A stretch of DNA of 64,000 bases, taken from assembly GCF_003112515.1 (NCBI RefSeq), contig NZ_BEVZ01000002.1, positions 1,736,001 through 1,800,000 of the forward strand, read 5' to 3'. The DNA comes from Streptomyces fragilis (GTDB lineage: Bacteria > Actinomycetota > Actinomycetes > Streptomycetales > Streptomycetaceae). Under the pieces are notes generated by a model that saw only the letters and a program-made list of their open reading frames with translations, searched no databases and was not told the origin of the DNA. Positions 26,929-35,612 of this stretch are shown piece after piece. Within the stretch, counting starts at the first letter, position 1, and every line of letters begins with the position of its first letter. Position numbers and translations under genes: made by a program.

Positions 26929-27087
26929 TTCCCGGCACCGGTCGCATCGCCTCCGGAAATGTCAGGGTCACGTCATTTTCGGTGGGTCCCGGTCCGGGCC
27001 ACAACCGGTGACGTCCGGACATGGGCCGACGAGGCGGTACAAGCCGATCGGGGGGCGCCAGCCGTGGGGCGCGGGGCCTGTCGACGG

Positions 27088-27206
27088 TTCTTCGAAATGT
27101 TTCGGAGACTTGCCCCGAAGGCCCCCTGCGAATTTCGGAAAACTTTCGGAAACATAGTCATTGACTGCCGCTCTGCGCCGTGCGCATACTCACGACCGTT
27201 CGAAAC
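27088..27206 (+). promoter_or_regulatory. Repeated TTTCGGA elements and promoter of the sugar-uptake operon
   Basis: The 600-bp spacer before the binding-protein gene holds TTCGAAATG (27091-27099), TTTCGGAGAC (27100-27109), TTTCGGAAAA (27133-27142), TTTCGGAAA (27144-27152) and CGTTCGAAAC (27197-27206). A promoter TTGACT (27161-27166)-18 bp-CATACT (27185-27190) lies between them. The repeats flank the -35 and overlap the likely transcript start. This is the pattern expected for operators of a LacI- or ROK-type sugar regulator; CGAAA/TTTCG motifs are reported near streptomycete xylan genes. The transcript would have a leader of about 270 nt. The stretch 26929-27087 shows nothing recognisable. 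Confidence 0.55.
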
Positions 27207-27467
27207 CTCCCCGTTGCGGAGACGACTCCGCACGGTCCGTACCCGTCCACCCGGCACGTCCACCGCGTATGTCCGTAGCCCGCCAGCAGGGGGCGCCGCG
27301 ATCGTTGCGACTGGGCCACGTGCCCGAACCTCACCAATGCCACGGTCGGTCTGCCACGTGAAATGCCCGAATAGGTGCACGCGCACTGTTTGGGCGGCAG
27401 GCGATTACTTCACGTTCATTATTCACACGCACCTGTGCCGGTGACGACAAATCAGGGAGTTTCCAAG

Positions 27468-28760
27468 ATGGCGAGGAAAGTGCGCAGCATCAAGGCTGTT
27501 GCGATCGGCGTGGGCATCGTTCTCGCGGCCACCGCTTGCGCAGGCAACGGCGAGACCGGCGACGACGCCTCGTCCGGCGGCAAGGTCACGCTGACCGTGT
27601 GGGAGAACGCTTCCCCCGGCCCGGGCGCGGAGTACTGGCAGTCGGCCGTCAAGGAGTACATGGCGGAGAACCCGAAGGTCACGATCAAGCTGCAGCAGGT
27701 CCAGAACGAGGACTTCGACGGCAAGCTGCAGACCGCCCTCAACTCCAACTCCGCGCCGGACATCTTCCTGCAGCGCGGTGGCGGCAAGATGCGGGCCATG
27801 GTCGAGGCCGGCCAGCTCCAGGAGCTGCCGTTCACCGACGAGGACAAGGCCAACGCGGGCGCGCAGGTCGCCGGTGCCACGATCGACGGCAAGATCTACG
27901 CCGTCCCGCTGTCCACGAACCCGGAGGGCATCTACTACAGCAAGGAGCTCTTCGAGAAGGCCGGCATCAAGTCGACGCCGACCACGATGGCCGAGCTCGA
28001 GGACGCCATCGCCAAGCTGAAGAAGATCGACGTCGCCCCGATCGCGGTCGGCGCCAAGGACGCCTGGCCCGCCGCGCACTGGTACTACAACTTCGCCCTG
28101 CGCCACTGCAGCGAGGACGCGCTGAACAAGGCCGGCGCCGAGCTCAAGTTCGAGGACCCCTGCTGGACCAAGGCCGGCGAGGAGCTGCAGGACTTCCTCA
28201 AGATCGAGCCGTTCCAGAAGGGCTACCTGACGACCCCCGCCCAGCAGGGCGCCGGTTCGTCGGCGGGCATGCTCGCCAACCACAAGGCCGGCATGGAGCT
28301 CATGGGCAACTGGAACCCGGGCGTGATCGCGGGCCTCACCCCGGACAAGAAGCCGCTCCCCGACCTCGGCTGGTTCCCCTTCCCCGCTGTCGAGGGCGGT
28401 CAGGGTGACCCCACCGCCATGATGGGCGGCAGCGACGGCTACTCGGTCGCGAAGGCCGCGCCGAAGGAGGCCTTCGAGTTCCTCCAGTGGCTCGCCACGA
28501 AGGAGCAGCAGGAGAAGTACGCCAAGGGCTTCAGCACCATCCCGGTGAACAAGGCGGCCCAGGGCGTCGTCACCGACGAGTACAACAAGTCGGCGCTGGA
28601 GGCCTTCAACAAGGCGGCCTACTCCGTCATGTTCCTCGACACCCAGTACGGCCAGAACGTCGGCAACGCGATGAACACCGCCGTCGTGAACCTGATGGCC
28701 GGCAAGGGCACCCCCGAGGACATCGTCAAGAACACCAACGCGGCTGCCGCGAAGGGCTGA
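27468..28760 (+). CDS. Oligosaccharide ABC transporter substrate-binding lipoprotein
   Basis: This 430-residue solute-binding lipoprotein is of the family-1/CUT1 type. A basic N-terminus and hydrophobic segment end in LAATAC, and Cys is the lipidation site at about residue 24. The mature part shows typical motifs: LTVWENASPGPG, NSNSAPDIFLQRGGG, KIYAVPLSTNPEGIYYSKELFEKAG and GGSDGYSVAKAAPK. It would capture the sugar on the outer membrane face for the two downstream permeases. The ATG at 27468 has AGGGAG 8 nt upstream. A GH51 arabinofuranosidase at the operon end suggests arabino- or xylo-oligosaccharides. The ATPase is absent; streptomycetes commonly use the shared MsiK. Confidence 0.9.
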   Translation: MARKVRSIKAVAIGVGIVLAATACAGNGETGDDASSGGKVTLTVWENASPGPGAEYWQSAVKEYMAENPKVTIKLQQVQNEDFDGKLQTALNSNSAPDIFLQRGGGKMRAMVEAGQLQELPFTDEDKANAGAQVAGATIDGKIYAVPLSTNPEGIYYSKELFEKAGIKSTPTTMAELEDAIAKLKKIDVAPIAVGAKDAWPAAHWYYNFALRHCSEDALNKAGAELKFEDPCWTKAGEELQDFLKIEPFQKGYLTTPAQQGAGSSAGMLANHKAGMELMGNWNPGVIAGLTPDKKPLPDLGWFPFPAVEGGQGDPTAMMGGSDGYSVAKAAPKEAFEFLQWLATKEQQEKYAKGFSTIPVNKAAQGVVTDEYNKSALEAFNKAAYSVMFLDTQYGQNVGNAMNTAVVNLMAGKGTPEDIVKNTNAAAAKG

Positions 28761-28770
28761 GTAAGGAACC

Positions 28771-29799
28771 ATGAGCGACACCCTGGGCACTGGCACGGCC
28801 ACCGGCCGTCAGTCGCAGGGCACGCCCGAAGCCGGGGACGCGGCCAAGTCCGCGCCCCCGGCTTCGCCGCTGGCGACTGGACGTCGCCGCAGTGGCCGTG
28901 CCCGGATGCGACTCGAGATCGCGATTCTCTCCGGACCGGCGATCCTCGTCTTCCTGGCCTTCGTGATCTTCCCCGTGGCGCTGGCCGCGTACTACGGCTT
29001 CTACCGGTGGAAGGGATACGGAGACCCGACCGACTGGGTGGGGCTGGACAACTACAAGCTGATCCTCGGCGATCCCGCGTTCCAGGAGGTGCTGACGCAC
29101 AACCTGCTGATCGTGGTGCTCTCCCTGTTGATCCAGGGACCGCTGGCGATCGGCCTGGCGCTCCTGCTCAACCAGAAGATCCGCGGACGCTCGGTGATCC
29201 GCATCCTGATCTTCGTGCCCTACGTCATCTCCGAGATCATCGTCGGCACCGGCTGGGGTCTGCTGCTGCAGTCCAACGGCGCCCTCAACGACCTCCTGGG
29301 CAAGATCGGCCTCGAGTCCTGGCAGCACGACTGGCTGTCCGACCCGGACCTCGCCCTGTGGACGCTGATGGGCATCATCACCTGGAAGTACATCGGCTTC
29401 GCGGTGATCCTGATGCTCGCCGGCCTGCAGTCCATACCCGACGAGCTCTTCGAGGCCGCGGAGATCGACGGCGCCTCCTACTGGCAGATCCAGCGCCGCA
29501 TCACCCTGCCGCTGCTGGGTCCGACGATCCGCATCTGGGGCTTCCTGTCGATCATCGGATCGCTCCAGCTGTTCGACCTCGTCTTCATCATCTGGGGCCC
29601 GTACATCGCGGGCACCGCGGGGACGTCGACGATGGCGATCTACATGGTCGCCGAGGGCCGCAACGCGGCGAACTTCGGCTACGGCAGCGCCATCGCGGTC
29701 GTGATGTTCGTGATCTCGATGATCGTCGCGCTGTTCTACCAGCGCTTCGTCCTGCGCCGTGACCTGCAGGGCGCCGTCACCGAGGGAGGCGCGAAGTGA
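28771..29799 (+). CDS. CUT1 sugar ABC permease (MalF-like)
   Basis: This 342-residue permease has a disordered N-terminal tail of about 45 residues and six membrane helices. The cytoplasmic EAA loop is EAAEIDGASYWQIQRRITLPLLGP, the site that contacts the ATPase. The start at 28771 is 10 nt after the binding-protein stop, preceded by GTAAGGA. It overlaps the next permease by 4 bp. It forms the heterodimeric channel of the oligosaccharide importer. Confidence 0.92.
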   Translation: MSDTLGTGTATGRQSQGTPEAGDAAKSAPPASPLATGRRRSGRARMRLEIAILSGPAILVFLAFVIFPVALAAYYGFYRWKGYGDPTDWVGLDNYKLILGDPAFQEVLTHNLLIVVLSLLIQGPLAIGLALLLNQKIRGRSVIRILIFVPYVISEIIVGTGWGLLLQSNGALNDLLGKIGLESWQHDWLSDPDLALWTLMGIITWKYIGFAVILMLAGLQSIPDELFEAAEIDGASYWQIQRRITLPLLGPTIRIWGFLSIIGSLQLFDLVFIIWGPYIAGTAGTSTMAIYMVAEGRNAANFGYGSAIAVVMFVISMIVALFYQRFVLRRDLQGAVTEGGAK

Positions 29800-30698
29800 G
29801 CGCTACCACCGCCAAGTCCGCGAACCTCACGGGGATCGCGCGGCGCCGGCGCACCAACCGCGGCGACCAGGGCGCCAAGCAGAAGTGGGGCAACCCCTTC
29901 ACCTACATCGTCGCGCTGCTCTTCATCACGGCGTGCATCGCACCGGTGCTGTTCATCGTGCTCGGCGGGTTCCGCACCAACTCGCAGTTCACCACCGACC
30001 CGTCGGGCCTGCCGAGCCCGTGGTCCCTCGGCAACTACACCGACGTCCTCGCGACGCAGACGTTCTGGGGCCAGTTCGCCAACTCGGTCGTCGTCGGCCT
30101 GGCGAGCACGGCCGGCATCGTGGTGCTCGGCCTGATGGTCAGCTTCGTGATCGCGCGCTACGAGTTCAAGTTCAAGGGCGCGATGTACTCGCTGTTCGCC
30201 GCGGGCCTGATGTTCCCGCTGGTCATCGCGATCACGCCGCTGTACATCATGATCAAGAACCTGGGCCTGATCGACAACCTGCTGGGCATCATCATCCCGC
30301 AGATCGCGTTCGGCCTGCCGACGACCGTCATCATCCTGGTGCCGTTCCTCAAGGCGATCCCCAAGGAACTCGAGGAGGCCGCGTCGATCGACGGTACGAG
30401 CCGGCTCGGGTTCTTCTTCCGGATGGTGATCCCGCTGTCCACGCCCGGCGTGGTAACGGTCAGCATCCTGGGCTTCCTCGGCAGCTGGAACAACTACCTG
30501 CTGCCGCTGTACGTCCTGAACTCCGAGGCCAACTACACCCTGCCCCTCGGCGTCCAGGCGCTGTCCGCCTCGCAGTACTCCCAGGACACCGCGAAGATCC
30601 TCGCGTTCACCTCGCTCGCGATGCTGCCCGCCCTGATCTTCTTCTCGATCTTCGAGAAGAAGATCGTCGGCGGCCTGACCGGCGCCGTGAAGGGCTGA
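29796..30698 (+). CDS. CUT1 sugar ABC permease (MalG-like)
   Basis: This 300-residue permease has six membrane helices and the EAA loop EEAASIDGTSRLGFFFRMVIPLSTPG. The GTG start at 29796 overlaps the preceding stop (GTGA), indicating coupling. It partners the MalF-like subunit. The substrate specificity is inferred from the operon's GH51 enzyme, not from the permease itself. Confidence 0.92.
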   Translation: MSATTAKSANLTGIARRRRTNRGDQGAKQKWGNPFTYIVALLFITACIAPVLFIVLGGFRTNSQFTTDPSGLPSPWSLGNYTDVLATQTFWGQFANSVVVGLASTAGIVVLGLMVSFVIARYEFKFKGAMYSLFAAGLMFPLVIAITPLYIMIKNLGLIDNLLGIIIPQIAFGLPTTVIILVPFLKAIPKELEEAASIDGTSRLGFFFRMVIPLSTPGVVTVSILGFLGSWNNYLLPLYVLNSEANYTLPLGVQALSASQYSQDTAKILAFTSLAMLPALIFFSIFEKKIVGGLTGAVKG

Positions 30699-30824
30699 GC
30701 CGCACCCCGTCCGCACAGGACCGTCCCACGCCTGCCCCTGCCGTCCCCGCGGCGGGGGCAGGCCCCTTTGACCGCGGCGGCGCGCCCCGGCACGCCGCGC
30801 GCCGCCCCAGGAAGGACCCCCGCC

Positions 30825-32330
30825 ATGCCCCGCGCCCACATCGAGCTCGACCGGAAGGCCGTCGTCGCCCCCGTCCGGCGCCGCACCTTCGGCTCGTTCG
30901 TCGAACACCTCGGCCGCTGCGTGTACACCGGCATCTACGAGCCCGGGCACCCCAGCGCGAACGAGGACGGCTTCCGCATGGACGTCGTCGACCTCGTCAG
31001 GGAGCTCGGCAGCACGACCGTGCGGTACCCGGGCGGCAACTTCGTCTCCGGCTTCCGCTGGGAGGACTCGGTCGGCCCGCGCGAGCAGCGGCCGGTGCGC
31101 CGCGACCTCGCCTGGCGCTCGCTCGAGTCGAACCAGGTGGGTCTCGACGAGTTCGCCAGGTGGCTCAAGCTCACCGACTCCGAACTGATGCTCGCGGTCA
31201 ACGTCGCCACCCGGGGCATACTGCCGGCCCTGGACCTGCTCGAGTACGCCAACCACCCCTCCGGCACCACCCTGTCCGACCTGCGCATCGCCAACGGCAC
31301 CCCCGAGCCGCACGACGTGCGCATGTGGTGCCTCGGCAACGAGATGGACGGCCCCTGGCAGACCGGCTTCATGACGGCGGACGACTACGGGAAGATCGCC
31401 GCCCGGACCGCCGCCGCGATGAGGATGGCCGACAAGGACCTCGAACTGGTCGTCTGCGGCTCCTCCGGATCCGGCATGCCGACCTTCGGCGACTGGGAGC
31501 GCACGGTGCTCGAGCACACCTACGAGCACGTCGACTACGTCTCCTGCCACGCCTACTACCAGGAGCTCGACGGCGACCTCGGCTCCTTCCTCGCCTCCGC
31601 GACCGACATGGACTTCTTCATCGACACCGTCGTCGCGACCGCCGACCACGTGGGCGGCAAGAAGCGCTCGAAGAAGAGGATCGACGTCTCCTTCGACGAG
31701 TGGAACGTCTGGTACCTCAAGGAGCACCAGGAGCAGGAGGCACGGGAGACCGACCTGGAGTGGCGGCACGCCCCCCGCAAGCTCGAGGACGTCTACACCG
31801 TGGCGGACGCCGTGGTGGTCGGCAACCTGCTGATGACGCTGCTCAAGCGCAGCGACCGCGTCACCTCGGCGTCGCTCGCGCAGCTGGTCAACGTGATCGC
31901 GCCGATCATGACGGAGCCGGGCGGACCGGCCTGGCGGCAGACGACCTTCCACCCGTTCTCGATCACCAGCCGGCTCGCCTCCGGGGAGGTGATCCGGCCC
32001 GTGATCGAGGCGCCGGTCTACGAGACGGCGCGGTACGGCGAGGCGTCCCTCGTGGACGCCGTCGCAACCGTCGACGAGGACCGGGCCGCGGTGTTCCTGG
32101 TCAACCGCGACCAGCGGGAGACGGCCCACGTCACCATCGACGTGCGCGGCCTCGGGTCCTCGCGCGTCGTGGAGGCGCTCACGCTCGCCGACCCGGACGT
32201 GTACGCGAAGAACACGCTCGCCGAGCAGGACCGGGTGACGCCGGCCGCCAACGCGAGCGCGACCCTCGCCGACGGCACGGTCACCGTCGAACTCCCGCCG
32301 GTGTCCTGGACGGCGATCGCCCTGCGCTGA
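30825..32330 (+). CDS. GH51 alpha-L-arabinofuranosidase (intracellular)
   Basis: This 501-residue enzyme has the length and motifs of family 51. The acid/base Glu173 sits in MWCLGNEMDG and the nucleophile Glu292 in SFDEWNVWY. The early motif VRYPGGNFVSGFRWED is also diagnostic. There is no signal peptide, so it acts on imported short arabino-oligosaccharides, removing terminal arabinofuranosyl residues. The start is ATG at 30825 with GGAAGGA about 10 nt upstream. It follows the permease by 126 bp and is likely the last gene of the uptake operon. Confidence 0.94.
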   Translation: MPRAHIELDRKAVVAPVRRRTFGSFVEHLGRCVYTGIYEPGHPSANEDGFRMDVVDLVRELGSTTVRYPGGNFVSGFRWEDSVGPREQRPVRRDLAWRSLESNQVGLDEFARWLKLTDSELMLAVNVATRGILPALDLLEYANHPSGTTLSDLRIANGTPEPHDVRMWCLGNEMDGPWQTGFMTADDYGKIAARTAAAMRMADKDLELVVCGSSGSGMPTFGDWERTVLEHTYEHVDYVSCHAYYQELDGDLGSFLASATDMDFFIDTVVATADHVGGKKRSKKRIDVSFDEWNVWYLKEHQEQEARETDLEWRHAPRKLEDVYTVADAVVVGNLLMTLLKRSDRVTSASLAQLVNVIAPIMTEPGGPAWRQTTFHPFSITSRLASGEVIRPVIEAPVYETARYGEASLVDAVATVDEDRAAVFLVNRDQRETAHVTIDVRGLGSSRVVEALTLADPDVYAKNTLAEQDRVTPAANASATLADGTVTVELPPVSWTAIALR

Positions 32331-32394
32331 CCGTCCGGAACGCCTTTCGGCGGACATTCGACATTTTCGACGACACACGGTGAAGGAGCCGACG

Positions 32395-33714
32395 ATGAAC
32401 CGAGCCCCGGCCGGCGCGGCGTCCGGGGTGAGGCCCGCGGCGATCGCAGCACTCGGCGCACTGATGGCCGCGACGTTCTGCGTCTCGACCACCGAGAACC
32501 TCCCGGCCGGACTGCTCCCGGAGATCTCCGCCGGACTGGACGTCTCCCTGTCCGCGGCGGGCCAGCTGGTCACCGGGTACGCGGTGGTCGTGACGGTGCT
32601 GAGCGTTCCGCTGACGTACGCCACCCGCCGGGTCCCGCGCCGTCCCCTCCTCCTGGGCCTGATGGCGCTGTTCGTGGTCGCCTCCGTGGCGTCCGCCGCC
32701 GCGCCCACCTTCGGCCTGCTGCTCGCCTCGCGTGCCGTGACGGCACTGGTCCACGCCGTCTTCTGGGCGGTCGTCACGGTCACCGCGACCTCCCTCTTCC
32801 CGGTCTCGGTGCGGGGCCGGGTCGTCGCCATGGTCTTCGGCGCGACCTCGCTGGCGACCGTCCTCGGCGTGCCCGCCGGAAGCTGGATCGGGCAGCAGGC
32901 CGGCTGGCGGGCGGCGTTCTGGGTGCTCGCCGGGATCGGCCTGCTCGCGTTCGTCACCGTCGTCCTGTGCCTGCCGTCCACCGGGGCCGCGCGGGAGGAC
33001 GGCGACGGGCGGCGTGCGCCGGACGCGGCGCGCTACGTCGTCCTGGTGGTGACGATCGTGCTGGTCATGACCGGGCTCGGCGCGGCGTTCACGTACACGG
33101 TGCCGTTCCTCCTCGAGGTCAGCGGCTTCTCCACCGAGGCGATCAGCCCACTGCTGCTGGTGCGGGGCGCGGCCGGCGTCGCGGTGCTCTTCCTGGCCGG
33201 CCGCCTCGCGGACCGCTACCCGCGGCCGGCCACCGTCGTGCCGGTGGCGCTGCTGGCCCTCTCGCTGCTCGGCACCTACGCGTGGGGTTCCTCGCCGGTG
33301 GTCGCCGCGGTGCTGACGGCGATGTGCGGCGTCGCCCTGTTCGCCATGATCACCACGCTGACCAGCGAACTCCTCACGGTCGCACCCGGCGACCTGTTCA
33401 TCGCCTCGGCCGTCGGCAACGCGGCGTTCAACGCGGGCACGGCCGCCGGGGCGGCGGCCGGCGGCATGGTGCTGTCCGCCTCCGGCGTTCGCGCCGTGAT
33501 GCTGATCGGCGGTCTGCTGACGGCGGCGGGGCTAGCCGTACTGCTGGCCGACCAGCTGGTGGGCCGTGCCCGGGCGTCGCGCCCGACGGTCACCGGGCCC
33601 TCGGCCGGGCGTCGCGCGGAAGCGGGGGCCGGGCCGTCGGCGGGGCGGGGCGCGGAAGCGGGGGCCGGGCCGTCGGTGGAGCGGAATGCGGAAAGGGTCG
33701 CCGAGCGGTCGTAG
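32395..33714 (+). CDS. MFS drug-efflux-type transporter with repetitive C-terminal tail
   Basis: This 439-residue protein has 12 predicted membrane helices of the DHA1 type. Landmarks are TTENLPAGLLPEISAGLDVSLSAAGQLVTGYA and the loop YATRRVPRRPLLLG after helix 2. The closest style is the chloramphenicol/arabinose efflux (Cmx/AraJ) group. The last 45 residues are a charged, Gly/Ala-rich tail with a 12-residue repeat (AEAGAGPS twice), encoded by a 36-bp DNA repeat at 33615-33676. The start is ATG at 32395 with AAGGAG at 32383-32388. It lies 64 bp after the GH51 gene, so read-through is possible. The substrate is unknown; the araJ-like position beside an arabinose operon is noted but not decisive. 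Confidence 0.82.
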   Translation: MNRAPAGAASGVRPAAIAALGALMAATFCVSTTENLPAGLLPEISAGLDVSLSAAGQLVTGYAVVVTVLSVPLTYATRRVPRRPLLLGLMALFVVASVASAAAPTFGLLLASRAVTALVHAVFWAVVTVTATSLFPVSVRGRVVAMVFGATSLATVLGVPAGSWIGQQAGWRAAFWVLAGIGLLAFVTVVLCLPSTGAAREDGDGRRAPDAARYVVLVVTIVLVMTGLGAAFTYTVPFLLEVSGFSTEAISPLLLVRGAAGVAVLFLAGRLADRYPRPATVVPVALLALSLLGTYAWGSSPVVAAVLTAMCGVALFAMITTLTSELLTVAPGDLFIASAVGNAAFNAGTAAGAAAGGMVLSASGVRAVMLIGGLLTAAGLAVLLADQLVGRARASRPTVTGPSAGRRAEAGAGPSAGRGAEAGAGPSVERNAERVAERS

Positions 33715-33766
33715 ACGGGGGCGCGGAACGGTCACCGGGCGGTCGTGGGCCGGGACGCGGGAGCGG

Positions 33767-34642
33767 TCACCGCTCCGACCGGGTGAGCTCGTAGACGGCC
33801 GCCGAGTCCGGGTCACCGACGTAGACGTACAGGACGGGACGGTCCTCGCTCCCGCCCACCTCCCACTCACGGGTGACGCACCCGGGAACGCGGACGGTGA
33901 CCCGCTGCGCCCAGGCGTCGTCACCCGGGTCGAACGTCCAGGCACCCCGCCCGTCACAGGGGTCCGCGCGGGTCCCGTCGTCCTCGAACTGGGACAGCCC
34001 GGTGGCCGTCGCGGTGCCGTCCGCGTGGAGGACCAGGACCTCCGGATCACCGTTCGCCCAGGAGCCGGCGAGCGCCCTCGCCGTCATGGACGGCGGCTGG
34101 TAGGCGTCCACGACACCGGTCGCCAGCGCCAGCGCGCCGAGCACGCCGGCGCCCACCACCGTGCCGGCGCCCCAGAGCGCCACCCGGCCGACCGGCCGCC
34201 AGCTCCGCCCCGTCCCGCGGAGACGGGCCAGCAGCGCCGGGGGCAGCGAGAAGGCCACGACCGCCGCCCACAGTGCCGGCATCGCCGCCGTCGGCGTGAG
34301 GTCCGTCCGCCGCACGAACAGGAACGACGCGGGCAGGGCGACCAGCACCGCGGCCGGCAACACCCACCACCAGGCCCTCGGACGGCGGAACAGCCGCGCC
34401 AGACCGTCGCCCAGCCAGACCACCGGCATGACCACGACGTGCGAGAACAGGAGCCCGAACAGCACGCCCGCGACGGCGAGCAGCGGCAGGAAGACCAGCG
34501 TCAAGGTGCCCGGGACCACGCCCGGGGACTCCGTCGTGGCGAGCGCCACCAGGCCGGCCACCAGGCCCAGCATCACTTCGCACCCCAGCACCAGCATGGA
34601 CATCACCAGCATCCACGCGTAGTTCCGGCCTCGATGGGCCAT
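33767..34642 (-). CDS. Membrane protein of unknown function
   Basis: This 291-residue protein has about five membrane helices in its first 180 residues. A soluble C-terminal domain of about 100 residues follows, with ALAGSWANGDPEVLVLHADGTATATG, DPCDGRGAWTFDP and VYVGDPDSAAVYEL. The C-terminal part resembles extracellular lipocalin-like or META-type beta domains that read as a small barrel, including two Cys (DPCDG, VPGCVT) that could form a disulfide. The ATG at 34642 has GGGAGGGG upstream. I do not recognise a named family. It converges on the MFS gene. Confidence 0.7.
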   Translation of the reverse strand: MAHRGRNYAWMLVMSMLVLGCEVMLGLVAGLVALATTESPGVVPGTLTLVFLPLLAVAGVLFGLLFSHVVVMPVVWLGDGLARLFRRPRAWWWVLPAAVLVALPASFLFVRRTDLTPTAAMPALWAAVVAFSLPPALLARLRGTGRSWRPVGRVALWGAGTVVGAGVLGALALATGVVDAYQPPSMTARALAGSWANGDPEVLVLHADGTATATGLSQFEDDGTRADPCDGRGAWTFDPGDDAWAQRVTVRVPGCVTREWEVGGSEDRPVLYVYVGDPDSAAVYELTRSER

Positions 34643-34807
34643 GACCCCTCCCCGTCTCACGGCATGCCGAAGGACGCGGTCCGCGCGGGTGCGGCCGCCT
34701 GGATCATCCTGCCATGGTTTTGAACGTGTTCAACTCGCCGGAGGGGGGAACGACGAAGCCGCCCGCGTGAGGTGCACGCGGGCGGCAGGAATCAGCTGCG
34801 GGAGGGC

Positions 34808-35149
34808 TCAGGCGATCGCGTCCGCGCCCGGCCCCGCCTGCTGCACCACCTCGAACGACCACAGGGTGGAACCGCTCGCCGCCGGCTTCGGCCGCTCGCC
34901 GCCCTCGCCCTGACCGCCGCCCTGGTGGGCGGACTTCATCGGCCCCTCCATCCATGCCTCGAACGCGGCCTCGTCACGCCAGCGCGTGTACACGAGGTAG
35001 GTGTCGGTCCCCTCGACCGGGCGGAGCAGTTCGAACCACTCGAAGCCGTCGGAGTTCTCCACGGCGTGCGCCCGTGAGGCGAAGCGCTTCTCCAGGACCT
35101 CCCGCTGCTCGGCGGGCACGGACAGTACGTTGATCTTCACGACGCTCAT
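34808..35149 (-). CDS. Antibiotic biosynthesis monooxygenase-fold protein
   Basis: This 113-residue ABM/dimeric ferredoxin-like protein reads MSVVKINVLSVPAEQREVLEKRFASRAHAVENSDGFEWFELLRPVEG, then YTRWRDEAAFEAWM. Members are heme-degrading monooxygenases (IsdG/MhuD type) or small oxidases. The WFELLRP and FEAWM positions fit the heme-interacting group, but Asn and His ligands cannot be assigned confidently. The ATG at 35149 is preferred over an upstream ATG because the family begins here. It is a single-gene unit. Confidence 0.8.
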   Translation of the reverse strand: MSVVKINVLSVPAEQREVLEKRFASRAHAVENSDGFEWFELLRPVEGTDTYLVYTRWRDEAAFEAWMEGPMKSAHQGGGQGEGGERPKPAASGSTLWSFEVVQQAGPGADAIA

Positions 35150-35273
35150 GCCCTCATCCTGCCGCACCGCCCCGGAGTGCTGCCGGAGGCCTCGCGCGGC
35201 AGGTGTTTCTCGGGCATGGTGACCACAGGGCGACCGTCCCGGCGAGCGGTCCGGGCGCCTGTGGGGAGGGCGC

Positions 35274-35585
35274 GTGGCGGAGCCGTTGAGCGGCTGGATA
35301 TGGGCCCAGAACGCCCTGCCCTTCCTGCAGTTGCTGTCCCACTACGCCGGTTACGCCTTCGACGGCACCGACTGGGAGACCGTCGAGGCGGGCATCGAGG
35401 ACACCGACGACGACCGTGCGGACGGCTGGTACACCTACCCGCTGGTCGGCGCCCGGGCCGAGTTGGAGGTCGCGCTGGCCGTCGCCGCCGGCTCCGACGT
35501 CCTGGCGGTCACCGTCACCGGCCTGGAGGATCCCGAACTCCGGCTGCGCGCCGACACGTTGATCTCCGCCTTCGCGAGCATGTGA
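35274..35585 (+). CDS. Conserved-looking small hypothetical protein
   Basis: This 103-residue cytoplasmic protein begins MAEPLSGWIWAQNALPFLQLLSHYAGYAFDGTDW and has a beta-rich second half (LEVALAVAAGSDVLAVTVTGLEDPELRLRADTLI). The GTG at 35274 has GGGGAGGG 7 nt upstream. It ends 27 bp before the inositol-phosphatase-like gene and is probably in the same unit. I do not recognise the family. Confidence 0.7.
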   Translation: MAEPLSGWIWAQNALPFLQLLSHYAGYAFDGTDWETVEAGIEDTDDDRADGWYTYPLVGARAELEVALAVAAGSDVLAVTVTGLEDPELRLRADTLISAFASM

Positions 35586-35612
35586 GCGCGGCGAGCCGCC
35601 TATGCTCCCCGC

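Noticed and set aside
29736-32981. A 1081-codon minus-strand frame opposite the sugar permease, GH51 and MFS genes
   Set aside because: It is antisense to three recognisable genes and has no motif of its own.
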